A stretch of DNA of 8,200 nt from DASTDH01 sp041167675. Its GTDB lineage: Bacteria; Verrucomicrobiota; Verrucomicrobiia; Chthoniobacterales; JAFAMB01. Each line of letters opens with the position of its first letter. The stretch's first letter is position 1. The notes beneath the pieces are model-generated. The model made no database searches, had not been told where the DNA came from, and saw nothing but the letters and a program-made list of their open reading frames with translations. This document shows, piece after piece, positions 1-5,656 of this stretch. Location: the NCBI GenBank assembly GCA_041167675.1, contig JBEEIB010000516.1:1-8200 (forward strand). The letters run 5' to 3'. Made by a program: the position numbers and the translations under genes.

Positions 1-1
1 G

Positions 2-778
2 TTGCGCAATCTACTGGCGCCGCTGCAACCAGCAGCGCATAATCTGAAGCGTATCATTTTGAACGCAGGAGTAAAAGCTTATGGAGTTCATCTCGGACCG
101 TTCAAAACACCGGCGAAAGAGACCGATCCCCGACATCTACCGCCTAACTTTTATTATGCGCAGGAAGATCATCTGAAACAGGAGCAGATCGGGAAGAACT
201 GGGACTACACCATTCTGCGGCCAGATGTCGTATGCGGATTCTCCGTTGGTAGCGCGATGAATCTTCCGTTGATCATCGCTACCTATGCCGCGATTTCCCG
301 TGAATTAGGTGTGCCACTGCGATTCCCGGGAAAGATTGGGGCCTACCAGGCGCTCGCGCAGGTAACCGATGCCACTTTACACGCCGAAGCGAGCGTGTGG
401 GCGGCGGTTACACCGTCGGCGAAGAATGAAATCTTCAATGTGACAAACGGCGATTTTTTCCGATGGAAACAGCTCTGGCCCAAAATCGCCGAATTTTTTG
501 ATATGCCAATAGCCGAACCGCAAACGATCTCGCTGGTTAATTGGATGGCGGACAAAGGCCCAGTCTGGGATGCGATTGTAGCGAAGCACCGTTTGCAACC
601 CCATAAACTCGAAGAACTGGCGGGATGGAAGTTCGGCGATCTAGTATTTGGTTCCGACTATGATGTAATGTCTGATACAACAAAAATCAGGCAGCACGGA
701 TTTCATCGTGTCGAAGCGAGCGACATTATGATGATAAGGTTGCTAAAGGAATTTCGTGAAGCAGCGGTGATTCCTTGA
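2..778 (+). CDS. PRISE-type SDR oxidoreductase (enone 1,4-reductase-like), 5' end outside window
   Basis: This is the C-terminal 258 residues of an atypical short-chain dehydrogenase of the PRISE group (progesterone 5-beta-reductase/iridoid synthase-like), cytosolic NADPH-dependent enzymes that reduce the C=C bond of activated enones. Visible family blocks are KAYGVHLGPFKTP (residues 25-37 of the visible part), NFYYAQED (49-56), LRPDVVCGF, the MNLPLIIATYAAISRELG helix, PLRFPGKIGAY, NGDFFRW and the terminal VIP. The Lys at 25 and the Tyr pair at 51-52 match the catalytic Lys/Tyr positions described for plant 5-beta-reductase, so the active site looks intact. Aligned with the next gene, about 94 residues including the Rossmann glycine motif lie upstream of the window; the TTG at base 2 is therefore internal, not a start. 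The stop is 36 bp before the ATG of the next gene, a paralogue, suggesting one transcript. The family is clear; the substrate is unknown. Confidence 0.85.
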   Translation: MRNLLAPLQPAAHNLKRIILNAGVKAYGVHLGPFKTPAKETDPRHLPPNFYYAQEDHLKQEQIGKNWDYTILRPDVVCGFSVGSAMNLPLIIATYAAISRELGVPLRFPGKIGAYQALAQVTDATLHAEASVWAAVTPSAKNEIFNVTNGDFFRWKQLWPKIAEFFDMPIAEPQTISLVNWMADKGPVWDAIVAKHRLQPHKLEELAGWKFGDLVFGSDYDVMSDTTKIRQHGFHRVEASDIMMIRLLKEFREAAVIP

Positions 779-814
779 CCGAGCGCTATTCACCGCTTGC
801 AACCACTTCTTCAG

Positions 815-1873
815 ATGAGCACACCGAACAAGGTAGCGTTGGTGGTGGGAGCTCAAGGAGTTATCGGCCGAAACCTTCTGGATCATCTGGCTACGCTCCG
901 TGACTGGAACATTGTCGGTCTATCGCGGCGCGGTGGAAAACCAGCCAATCGCATCCGACACATTGCGATAGATCTGCTCGATCGAGACAACTGCCGAGAG
1001 AAATTTAGTGACCTCGCCGATGTAACCCACATTTTCTATGCCGCCTACCAGGATCGGCCGACCTGGGCCGAGCTTGTGCCACCGAATCTCGCCATGCTTA
1101 CTAATGTAGTCGAGGCGATTGAGGCGGTAGCTCACCGTTTGCAGCACATTAGCCTCATGCAGGGTTACAAAGTTTATGGCGCCCATCTCGGCCCATTCAA
1201 GACGCCGGCACGCGAGACCGACGCTTACCATATGCCGCCAGAATTCAATGTTGATCAGCAGATTTTTCTTGAGAATCGGCAACCGGGTAAAGCCTGGACC
1301 TGGTCGGCAATTCGTCCATCCGTGGTTTGCGGATTCGCGCTTGGCAATCCGATGAACTTAGCCATGGTCATCGCCGTCTACGCCGCGGTATCGAAGCAAC
1401 TCGGACTTCCATTGCGTTTCCCTGGGAAGCCAGGCGCCTACGACAAGCTGCTCGAAATGACCGACGCTGGACTCCTGGCGCGGGCCACAGTCTGGGCGGC
1501 GACCGAACAGCGATGTGCCAACCAGGCGTTCAACATCAACAACGGCGACCTATTTCGCTGGAGCGAGATGTGGCCAAAGATCGCACACTTTTTTGAGCTT
1601 GAGGTCGCGCCTCCGCTGCCCATGTCGCTAGCGGTTGTCATGGCCGATAAGGAACCGCTTTGGAACGCCATGATCGCAAAGTATGGGCTTGAGCCGAATC
1701 CATACCGAGACGTGTCGTCCTGGCGCTTTGGCGATTTCGTATTCTCGTGGGACTACGACATGTTCGCCGATGGCTCCAAGGCGCGCCGGTTCGGTTTCCA
1801 TGACCACGTCGAAACCGAAGCCATGTTTTCGAGTATTTTCAGCGACTTCCGACACCGCAGGATCATTCCGTGA
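815..1873 (+). CDS. PRISE-type SDR oxidoreductase paralogue lacking the catalytic Tyr pair
   Basis: This is a complete 352-residue member of the PRISE group of atypical SDRs and the tandem paralogue of the preceding gene, about half identical by eye. The NADPH-binding Rossmann motif GAQGVIG is at 12-18, with SRRG at 37-40 as a likely NADP phosphate contact. The Lys block GYKVYGAHLGPFKTP starts at 117 (K119). RPSVVCGF, PLRFPGKPGAY, NNGDLFRW and RRIIP at the C-terminus follow. Where the first copy has NFYYAQED, this one reads EFNVDQQI (143-150), so both Tyr residues are Asn/Val and the usual catalytic Tyr is missing. It may be an altered or non-reductive homologue, or use another acid. I chose the ATG at 815 because the Rossmann strand begins a few residues later; an in-frame TTG at 797 would add six residues. 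Neither has a clear ribosome binding site. Probably co-transcribed with the first copy. Confidence 0.87.
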   Translation: MSTPNKVALVVGAQGVIGRNLLDHLATLRDWNIVGLSRRGGKPANRIRHIAIDLLDRDNCREKFSDLADVTHIFYAAYQDRPTWAELVPPNLAMLTNVVEAIEAVAHRLQHISLMQGYKVYGAHLGPFKTPARETDAYHMPPEFNVDQQIFLENRQPGKAWTWSAIRPSVVCGFALGNPMNLAMVIAVYAAVSKQLGLPLRFPGKPGAYDKLLEMTDAGLLARATVWAATEQRCANQAFNINNGDLFRWSEMWPKIAHFFELEVAPPLPMSLAVVMADKEPLWNAMIAKYGLEPNPYRDVSSWRFGDFVFSWDYDMFADGSKARRFGFHDHVETEAMFSSIFSDFRHRRIIP

Positions 1874-1989
1874 GCCGATAGCCAAATCGTCATCGTATTC
1901 GAGAACCGAGTGCGACTGCGTGTCCGGCCGAAACTTCAGCGAAGGAGGAAGGCAGTCTGTCGTCGGGAGCGACACGCCCAGCCTTCGTG

Positions 1990-2007
1990 ATCTTTTGCCC
2001 AAAAGAT
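1990..2007. promoter_or_regulatory. 18-bp palindrome upstream of the AraC-type gene (candidate operator)
   Basis: ATCTTTTG and CAAAAGAT are perfect 8-bp inverted arms separated by CC. The dyad lies 21 bp before the chosen ATG of the AraC-type gene. A second, smaller dyad (TTAAC, 6-bp spacer, GTTAA; 2014-2029) runs into that ATG. No T-tract follows, so a Rho-independent terminator is unlikely. An operator, possibly for autoregulation, is the simplest reading but is inferred from position only. The rest of the 155-bp gap after the PRISE pair holds a purine-rich GGAGGAAGG (1944-1952) with no standard start codon at a suitable distance. Confidence 0.4.
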
Positions 2008-2028
2008 GCTTTGTTAACTGTGACGTTA

Positions 2029-2916
2029 ATGAGGCCGCGCAAAATCCCTGTTTATCCGATCGCTGATTATTCCGACGGTATGGCGCGCGATCCCGGTATT
2101 TTTGTCGGCACGATTGAAAAATCGATCGCACAACGACCAAACCGGCTTGCGATCCATCGACATGACTATTTCGAATTGTATTTGCTCGAAGGCGAGGGTG
2201 AGCACTTCAATGATTTCGAGACTTATGCCATCGAAACCGCTTCGATCGTCTGTGTCAGTCCAGGGCAAGTCCATTTCTGGAAACAAGTGGCCGCTCTTCA
2301 AGGACCGATGATTTGTTTCACGCAAGAGTTTGTCGAGAAGCACGCACCGTCTGGATACACGCTTCTCCAGCATCCGTTTTGGTATCCCATTGCTAATCCG
2401 CCCATCATCACGGTGTCGACGGATCAAGCGGGTGAAGCTCGATCACTGATCGCGGAAATGGAGCGTGAGTTTGCCGCGCGAAAAGCGGGATCGGAACAAA
2501 TCTTGGGCCTGCTGCTTCAGGCCCTTCTATTGCGAATCAGCCGGATCTATCCGCTGCAAAATGCTCAAACCAGCAGCCGCTCGGAAACACAGCTGCTCCG
2601 CACTTTTTTGTTGGCACTGGAACAGAATTTCAGAGCAGTGACTTCGATCACTGGGTACGCGGAACTGCTTCGAGTTAATCCGGCAGCCTTAAGTGGAGCG
2701 GTAAAACAACAAACTGGGAGAACGGCAGGCACTTTCATTCGACAACGGATCCTGTTGGAGGCGCAACGATTGCTGCTCCATACCTCGTTGACGGTTTCGG
2801 AAATTGCCTACGGCGTAGGTTTTGAAGATCCCTCTTTTATTCGGTTTTTTCGTCGTCTCACCGGCAAGACCCCGTCTGCTTTTCGAGATCAGTGTCACCT
2901 GAAGTATTCTGCTTGA
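2029..2916 (+). CDS. AraC-family transcriptional regulator with N-terminal cupin-like domain
   Basis: This 295-residue DNA-binding regulator has the usual AraC/XylS length and layout. The N-terminal effector domain shows the cupin-like signature HRHDYFELYLLEGEGEH (43-59) and VSPGQVHFW (77-84). The C-terminal domain has two helix-turn-helix units: the first around 206-226, the second around 254-277 (LTVSEIAYGVGFEDPSFIRF), followed by FRRLTGKTPSAFR, the AraC family signature. I prefer the ATG at 2029. The in-frame GTG at 1987 would add 14 residues encoded across an 18-bp palindrome and gives no recognisable domain. No strong ribosome binding site is visible for either. The gene follows the PRISE pair on the same strand, so it may control it or respond to the same compounds; the ligand cannot be deduced. 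The family is certain, the target is inference. Confidence 0.9.
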   Translation: MRPRKIPVYPIADYSDGMARDPGIFVGTIEKSIAQRPNRLAIHRHDYFELYLLEGEGEHFNDFETYAIETASIVCVSPGQVHFWKQVAALQGPMICFTQEFVEKHAPSGYTLLQHPFWYPIANPPIITVSTDQAGEARSLIAEMEREFAARKAGSEQILGLLLQALLLRISRIYPLQNAQTSSRSETQLLRTFLLALEQNFRAVTSITGYAELLRVNPAALSGAVKQQTGRTAGTFIRQRILLEAQRLLLHTSLTVSEIAYGVGFEDPSFIRFFRRLTGKTPSAFRDQCHLKYSA

Positions 2917-2958
2917 GTGTTGTGCTGAAAATACCTTTTCAAAAAATGTAAGTCCGTA

Positions 2959-2986
2959 TTGACTGCCGGCTCTCTACTAGTACAAC
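2959..2986 (+). promoter_or_regulatory. Candidate sigma-70-like promoter for the four-helix-bundle gene
   Basis: TTGACT (2959-2964) is five of six matches to a -35 box and is followed after 16 bp by TACAAC (2981-2986), four of six to a -10 box. It lies in the AT-rich 155-bp gap after the AraC-type gene and would give a leader of about 75 nt before the ATG at 3072. The -10 match is modest, so this is tentative. Confidence 0.3.
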
Positions 2987-3009
2987 ATAACATGAGAATG
3001 AAATGTTAT
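2987..3009. promoter_or_regulatory. AT-rich inverted repeat before the four-helix-bundle gene
   Basis: ATAACAT (2987-2993) and ATGTTAT (3003-3009) are perfect 7-bp inverted arms around a 9-nt spacer. They start immediately after the candidate -10 box, where a repressor would block initiation or a weak leader hairpin would form. The arms contain one G:C pair each, so an RNA hairpin would be weak and a protein site is more plausible. Confidence 0.3.
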
Positions 3010-3071
3010 ATAGACTTGTGCAGAAGGACGCCTTTGCATCGGACCCATTACTAACACGCGATCAATAAACG

Positions 3072-3656
3072 ATGAAGAGTAATCCTGGGTTCATACCAGC
3101 GCACGGCAATTACCGGGCACTCCTTTCTTATCAAAAGGCTGAGATTATTTACGATTTTACGTATCGGTTCTGTCATCGCTTTCTTGCCAATCTGGATCGT
3201 ACCAACGATCAGATGGTCCAAGCGGCCCGATCTGGCAAACAAAACATTGTGGAAGGTAGCAAGGCTTCCGGGACTTCTAAAGAAACGGAAATCAAGCTAT
3301 TTGGCGTTGCGCGCGCAAGTTTCGAAGAATTGCTGAGCGACTACTGCGATTTCCTACGCGTACGGGCTCTTCCAATTTGGGAAAAGGAGAGTCGCCAGGC
3401 CCGATTTGTAAGGCGCCTCGGGACTAAAGCTAACCTGAGTTATGAGGACTATCGTGAATTTTGTGAAACCCGGCCGGCAGAGGTGGTCGCGAATATTGCC
3501 ATCTGTTTGATTCACCAAACGAACTTTCTTTTGGATCGGCAGATCCGCCGGCTCGAGCGGGATTTCATCAAAGAGGGCGGGCTCCGCGAACGTATGGCTC
3601 GCGTCCGGCTTCAACAGAGGAACGAAGGAAACGACCGGACACGTGGGTTACACTAG
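3072..3656 (+). CDS. Four helix bundle protein with suffix domain (S23/IVS-like)
   Basis: This 194-residue protein belongs to the four-helix-bundle family related to 23S rRNA intervening-sequence proteins and, in fold, to the Avd accessory protein of diversity-generating retroelements. It is the variant carrying the 'four helix bundle suffix domain'. The core starts at SYQKAEIIYDFTYRF (19-33) and continues with DQMVQAARSGKQNIVEGS (46-63) and ASGTSKETEIKLFGVARASFEELLSDYCDFLR (65-96). The suffix region is NFLLDRQIRRLERDFIKEGGLRERM (151-175). No signal peptide or membrane segment is seen, so it is cytosolic and probably nucleic-acid associated or oligomeric; its function is unknown. The ATG at 3072 has no clear Shine-Dalgarno sequence but is in register with the family N-terminus. 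It does not lie inside an rRNA gene here. The TAG stop sits inside the first, degenerate unit of a 9-bp tandem array, an unusual junction. Confidence 0.87.
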   Translation: MKSNPGFIPAHGNYRALLSYQKAEIIYDFTYRFCHRFLANLDRTNDQMVQAARSGKQNIVEGSKASGTSKETEIKLFGVARASFEELLSDYCDFLRVRALPIWEKESRQARFVRRLGTKANLSYEDYREFCETRPAEVVANIAICLIHQTNFLLDRQIRRLERDFIKEGGLRERMARVRLQQRNEGNDRTRGLH

Positions 3657-3777
3657 TCGCATGAGTCCCATGCGACCCATGTGACCCATGAGTCTCATGC
3701 GACCTATGCGTCCTATGCGACCGATGCGACCGATGCGACCGATGCGACCCATGTGTCCCATGTGTCCCATAGGATAA
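3652..3777. repeat. 9-bp tandem array abutting the four-helix-bundle gene
   Basis: Twelve contiguous 9-bp units run from 3661 to 3768, with consensus ATG-C/T/A-G-A/T-C-C-C/G/T. A degenerate unit ACTAGTCGC (3652-3660) precedes them and contains the TAG stop of the four-helix-bundle gene; a decayed unit ATAGGATAA (3769-3777) follows. The ATG, the G at position 5 and the C at position 7 are invariant in the twelve core units. Units 7-9 (ATGCGACCG) are identical, as are units 11-12 (ATGTGTCCC), which suggests recent slippage or local duplication. The period is a multiple of three; read on the minus strand it would encode a low-complexity Ser/Thr-His-Gly/Arg ladder, which I regard as non-coding. 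There are no unique spacers, so it is not a CRISPR array. Confidence 0.95.
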
Positions 3778-3805
3778 TGGAGTGTTGCAGTAATGCCGAC
3801 CGTTC

Positions 3806-3847
3806 ATTCGCGATTTGCGACTTGCCATCTGTCATCCGTCATCTATC
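3806..3847. repeat. Degenerate 7-bp tandem array 1 (consensus ATYTGYC)
   Basis: Six contiguous heptamers can be read: ATTCGCG, ATTTGCG, ACTTGCC, ATCTGTC, ATCCGTC, ATCTATC. They share AT in the first two positions in all but one unit, with pyrimidine-rich remaining positions. The array ends 12 bp before the ATG of the secreted protein gene and is separated from the 9-bp array by 28 bp. The same heptamer family recurs at 5285-5340, so this is a dispersed repeat rather than a one-off low-complexity tract. Confidence 0.75.
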
Positions 3848-3859
3848 TGCTCTACTGTA

Positions 3860-4963
3860 ATGAATTATTGGACACGCATTCGGATCATCTCATTGATCGC
3901 TGTTTTCACCGCGAATGTTGCTTCAGGTCAAACCACCAGGACCGCTGCAAGCGCCACTGACGTGGCGCGGTATCTGGCTGGAATGCCGGTGTCGCAGGGT
4001 TCGCCGTTGGAAGCCCTTACTCGTGATCCCCAGTGGATCGCGCACTCCAGCGCAATGAATAATTCTTTCACCGCGCTGGATCAGCGGCAAATAAACAATA
4101 TCCGAATCTGGCGAGCTGAAGCGTTAGCTCCAGTTACCCAGTCGAGTCGGGTCTGCCTCTATCTCTTCGGCGGCCCGGACTTTCTTTACGCGAATGCTTT
4201 TTTCCCGGACGCGTCGACTTATGTTCTTCAAGGTTTGGAGCTAGTCGAATCCATTCCCGATTTACTTACCGTTCCGGTCCAATCTCTGGATAGCACGCTG
4301 CAGAACATCGAAATATCGCTGAATCCGGTCTTGAACTACAGCTACTTCGAAACCAAAGATATGCGGGCCGATTTTTCCCGGTCGCAACTCAAGGGCGTTT
4401 TACCGATCATTTTCGTATTCATTGCTCGATCTGGCCTGGACATCGCGAAACTGGATTACATTTCGCTTGAGCCAAATGGAGGGATCATCAATGGCTTTCG
4501 CGGTTCCGTGCGAGGCGCGCGGTTTGTTCTAGTCGATCCGACAAACGGTGCACACAAGACTCTTTATTACTTCAGCTCGGATCTCTCCGACGGTTTCCTG
4601 AAAGGCAATCCCGCGGTGTTGCGTTTTTGTGAGCGTCTAGGCCCCACGAATTCATTTTTGAAAGCCGCTTCCTACCTGATGCATCAAAACGCTTTTAACA
4701 CCGTCCGGAGCATGCTGCTTCAGGTCAGTGCTTCCATCCTAGAAGATGACTCCGGCATTCCCATTCGTTACCTGACAACAGATCGATGGACTTTGCGGGT
4801 CTTCGGCGCTTATCCCGGCCCGATCGAGCTTTTCAAGAACTACTATCAGCCTGAACTCCGTAATTATTACGCAACGAGTAATCCGAAACCGCTCACTTTC
4901 GGTTTCGGGTATCAGATAAGTCCTCGCACCTCCACTTTGATCCTCGCGGTACGCAAGCGATAG
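3860..4963 (+). CDS. Secreted protein of unknown function with N-terminal signal peptide
   Basis: The 367-residue product starts with a typical Sec signal peptide: MNYWTRIR, a hydrophobic core IISLIAVFTANV (9-20), then ASG before Gln24, a plausible signal peptidase I site. The mature protein should be periplasmic or extracellular; no lipobox Cys or further obvious membrane anchor is present, though VLPIIFVFIA (180-189) is hydrophobic. Distinct blocks are VCLYLFGGPDFLYANAFFP (98-116), STYVLQGLE (119-127), VRGARFVLVD (217-226), LYYFSSDLSDG (235-245) and a C-terminal PLTFGFGYQ (344-352). I recognise no catalytic motif and cannot name a domain. I chose the ATG at 3860 because upstream in-frame sequence from 3815 is the 7-bp repeat array and would place residues before the signal peptide. 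The repeats separate it from the four-helix-bundle gene, so a shared operon is uncertain. The gene is convincing; the function is unknown. Confidence 0.8.
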   Translation: MNYWTRIRIISLIAVFTANVASGQTTRTAASATDVARYLAGMPVSQGSPLEALTRDPQWIAHSSAMNNSFTALDQRQINNIRIWRAEALAPVTQSSRVCLYLFGGPDFLYANAFFPDASTYVLQGLELVESIPDLLTVPVQSLDSTLQNIEISLNPVLNYSYFETKDMRADFSRSQLKGVLPIIFVFIARSGLDIAKLDYISLEPNGGIINGFRGSVRGARFVLVDPTNGAHKTLYYFSSDLSDGFLKGNPAVLRFCERLGPTNSFLKAASYLMHQNAFNTVRSMLLQVSASILEDDSGIPIRYLTTDRWTLRVFGAYPGPIELFKNYYQPELRNYYATSNPKPLTFGFGYQISPRTSTLILAVRKR

Positions 4964-5218
4964 GACTTCCTGCCGGTCCGTGAATTCGAGCTTATTGATT
5001 AAACCAGTTAAGCCGAAAACAGGATCCGCAAGCCGGTTACAATATCCGATCACCGCATTGCTGTAGGTGAGGGTTTTGTGTACTTCGGCTTTCTTGTTGG
5101 GTGTCGCGCTATTCTCAGGTGGAGCCGAAGGATCATTTTGGCTGAGCGCGTTCGTGGCGACTATCCAAGCGAAGAAAGGAATCAGCCAATCCAATGGACA
5201 CGTTTTTGCAAAATACAT
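4739..5218 (-). CDS. Doubtful secreted ORF, antisense to the 3' end of the preceding gene
   Basis: This 159-codon minus-strand ORF starts at an ATG (5216-5218) and encodes a credible signal peptide: MYFAKTCPLDWLIPFFAWIVATNALS, then a polar Pro/Asn/Ser stretch (residues 27-44). Residues 1-85 lie outside other genes; residues 86-159 run antisense through the last 225 bp of the convergent secreted-protein gene, which is long for a 3' overlap. It may be a small secreted protein whose original stop was lost, a decayed fragment, or chance. Third-position GC of the non-overlapping part is about 54% by my count, close to the window as a whole, so it does not decide. The otherwise gene-free stretch 4964-5317 contains only this ORF and, from 5285, the second 7-bp array; 5219-5284 shows nothing recognisable. 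Confidence 0.3.
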   Translation of the reverse strand: MYFAKTCPLDWLIPFFAWIVATNALSQNDPSAPPENSATPNKKAEVHKTLTYSNAVIGYCNRLADPVFGLTGLINKLEFTDRQEVLSLAYREDQSGGARTYLIPETESERFRITRCVIITEFRLIVVLEKLDRAGISAEDPQSPSICCQVTNGNAGVIF

Positions 5219-5284
5219 GATTTAGTCGTGTTCCGAGTGAATCAATCACCCATAACACAAATATTTCCGAATGGGTTTCCGGCT

Positions 5285-5340
5285 ATTTGTCATCTGCCAT
5301 TTTTCATCGGCTGCGTGCTATCTGCTATTTGCTATCAACT
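5285..5340. repeat. Degenerate 7-bp tandem array 2, overlapping the 3' end of arsR-type gene
   Basis: Eight contiguous heptamers are readable: ATTTGTC, ATCTGCC, ATTTTTC, ATCGGCT, GCGTGCT, ATCTGCT, ATTTGCT, ATCAACT. Six have the form AT-Y-N-N-Y-Y or closer to ATYTGYY, the same consensus as the array at 3806-3847. The three distal units (5320-5340) lie inside the minus-strand ArsR-type gene and encode its last residues and the first part of its stop codon; the rest is intergenic. Confidence 0.78.
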
Positions 5341-5617
5341 TCAGTAACCCGGGAAACCGCTTGTCCAACTCCGGCCGGCGTAGCGAGGTCATGCACTTCG
5401 TTCGTTCGGTCCTGGTGAAGATCAGACCCGCCTCGCGCAAGACATCGAAATGATGGGAGCGCGTTGCTTTTGACACATCGAGCGCAATCTCGTTACAGGC
5501 AAGCTCTCGGCCATCCGCGAGCGCTCGAATGATAGCGATCCGACACGGATCCGAAAGCGCCTGCATCACCGTCGCTAATTCGACATGGTTGAGCGAAGGG
5601 TGGGAGTAAACCTTCAT
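5318..5617 (-). CDS. ArsR-family winged-helix transcriptional regulator
   Basis: This small DNA-binding repressor-type protein has 99 residues from the ATG at 5617, a normal ArsR size. The core VMQALSDPCRIAIIRALADG (17-36) is the family N-terminal helix pair, followed by the helix-turn-helix CNEIALDVSKATRSHHFDVLREAGLI (41-66) and a wing around FTRTERTKCMTSLRRPEL (67-84). Cys25, Cys41 and Cys75 are present, but there is no clear ELCVC-type metal site, so the inducer is more likely redox or organic than arsenic (inference). In-frame starts further out (ATG 5635, TTG 5653) would add 6 or 12 residues. The last residues, IANSR, and the TAG stop are encoded by a 7-bp repeat tract, so the native C-terminus may have been replaced. 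It is divergent from the alkene reductase gene, 127 bp away, and probably controls it. Confidence 0.88.
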   Translation of the reverse strand: MKVYSHPSLNHVELATVMQALSDPCRIAIIRALADGRELACNEIALDVSKATRSHHFDVLREAGLIFTRTERTKCMTSLRRPELDKRFPGLLKLIANSR

Positions 5618-5656
5618 GAGCACTGAAGATACCATCTCGCGAAAGTTAGACAATGA

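Noticed and set aside
920..1282. Minus-strand ORF inside the second PRISE gene, and similar long antisense ORFs in other genes
   Set aside because: They lie antisense to clearly conserved coding sequence and show no recognisable domains.
1944..1987. GGAGGAAGG as the ribosome binding site of the AraC-type gene
   Set aside because: No ATG, GTG or TTG lies at a usable distance; only a CTG (1957) in frame does, and GTG 1987 or ATG 2029 are too far. It may be chance.
2926..2941. TGAAAA-TACC-TTTTCA as a terminator of the AraC-type gene
   Set aside because: The stem has a single G:C pair and is followed by A residues, not T, on the plus strand; too weak to call.
3072..3656. Avd protein of a diversity-generating retroelement
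   Set aside because: No reverse transcriptase, template repeat or variable-repeat target gene is visible in the window; only the fold family is shared.
3661..3768. CRISPR array
   Set aside because: Units are contiguous 9-mers without unique spacers, and no cas gene is present.
3568..3828. Minus-strand ORF with a Ser-His/Thr-His/Gly-His ladder across the 9-bp array
   Set aside because: The ladder is only the translation of a 9-bp repeat whose period is a multiple of three; it overlaps the four-helix-bundle gene and has no initiation signal or domain.
3815..3859. N-terminal extension of the secreted protein from base 3815
   Set aside because: The added 15 residues are encoded by the heptamer array and would precede a well-formed signal peptide; the ATG at 3860 is preferred.
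5078..5453. Plus-strand ORFs with Ile-Cys-His/Phe-Ala-Ile ladders
   Set aside because: These are translations of the 7-bp repeat array and of the antisense strand of the ArsR-type gene; the residue pattern follows the heptamer period.
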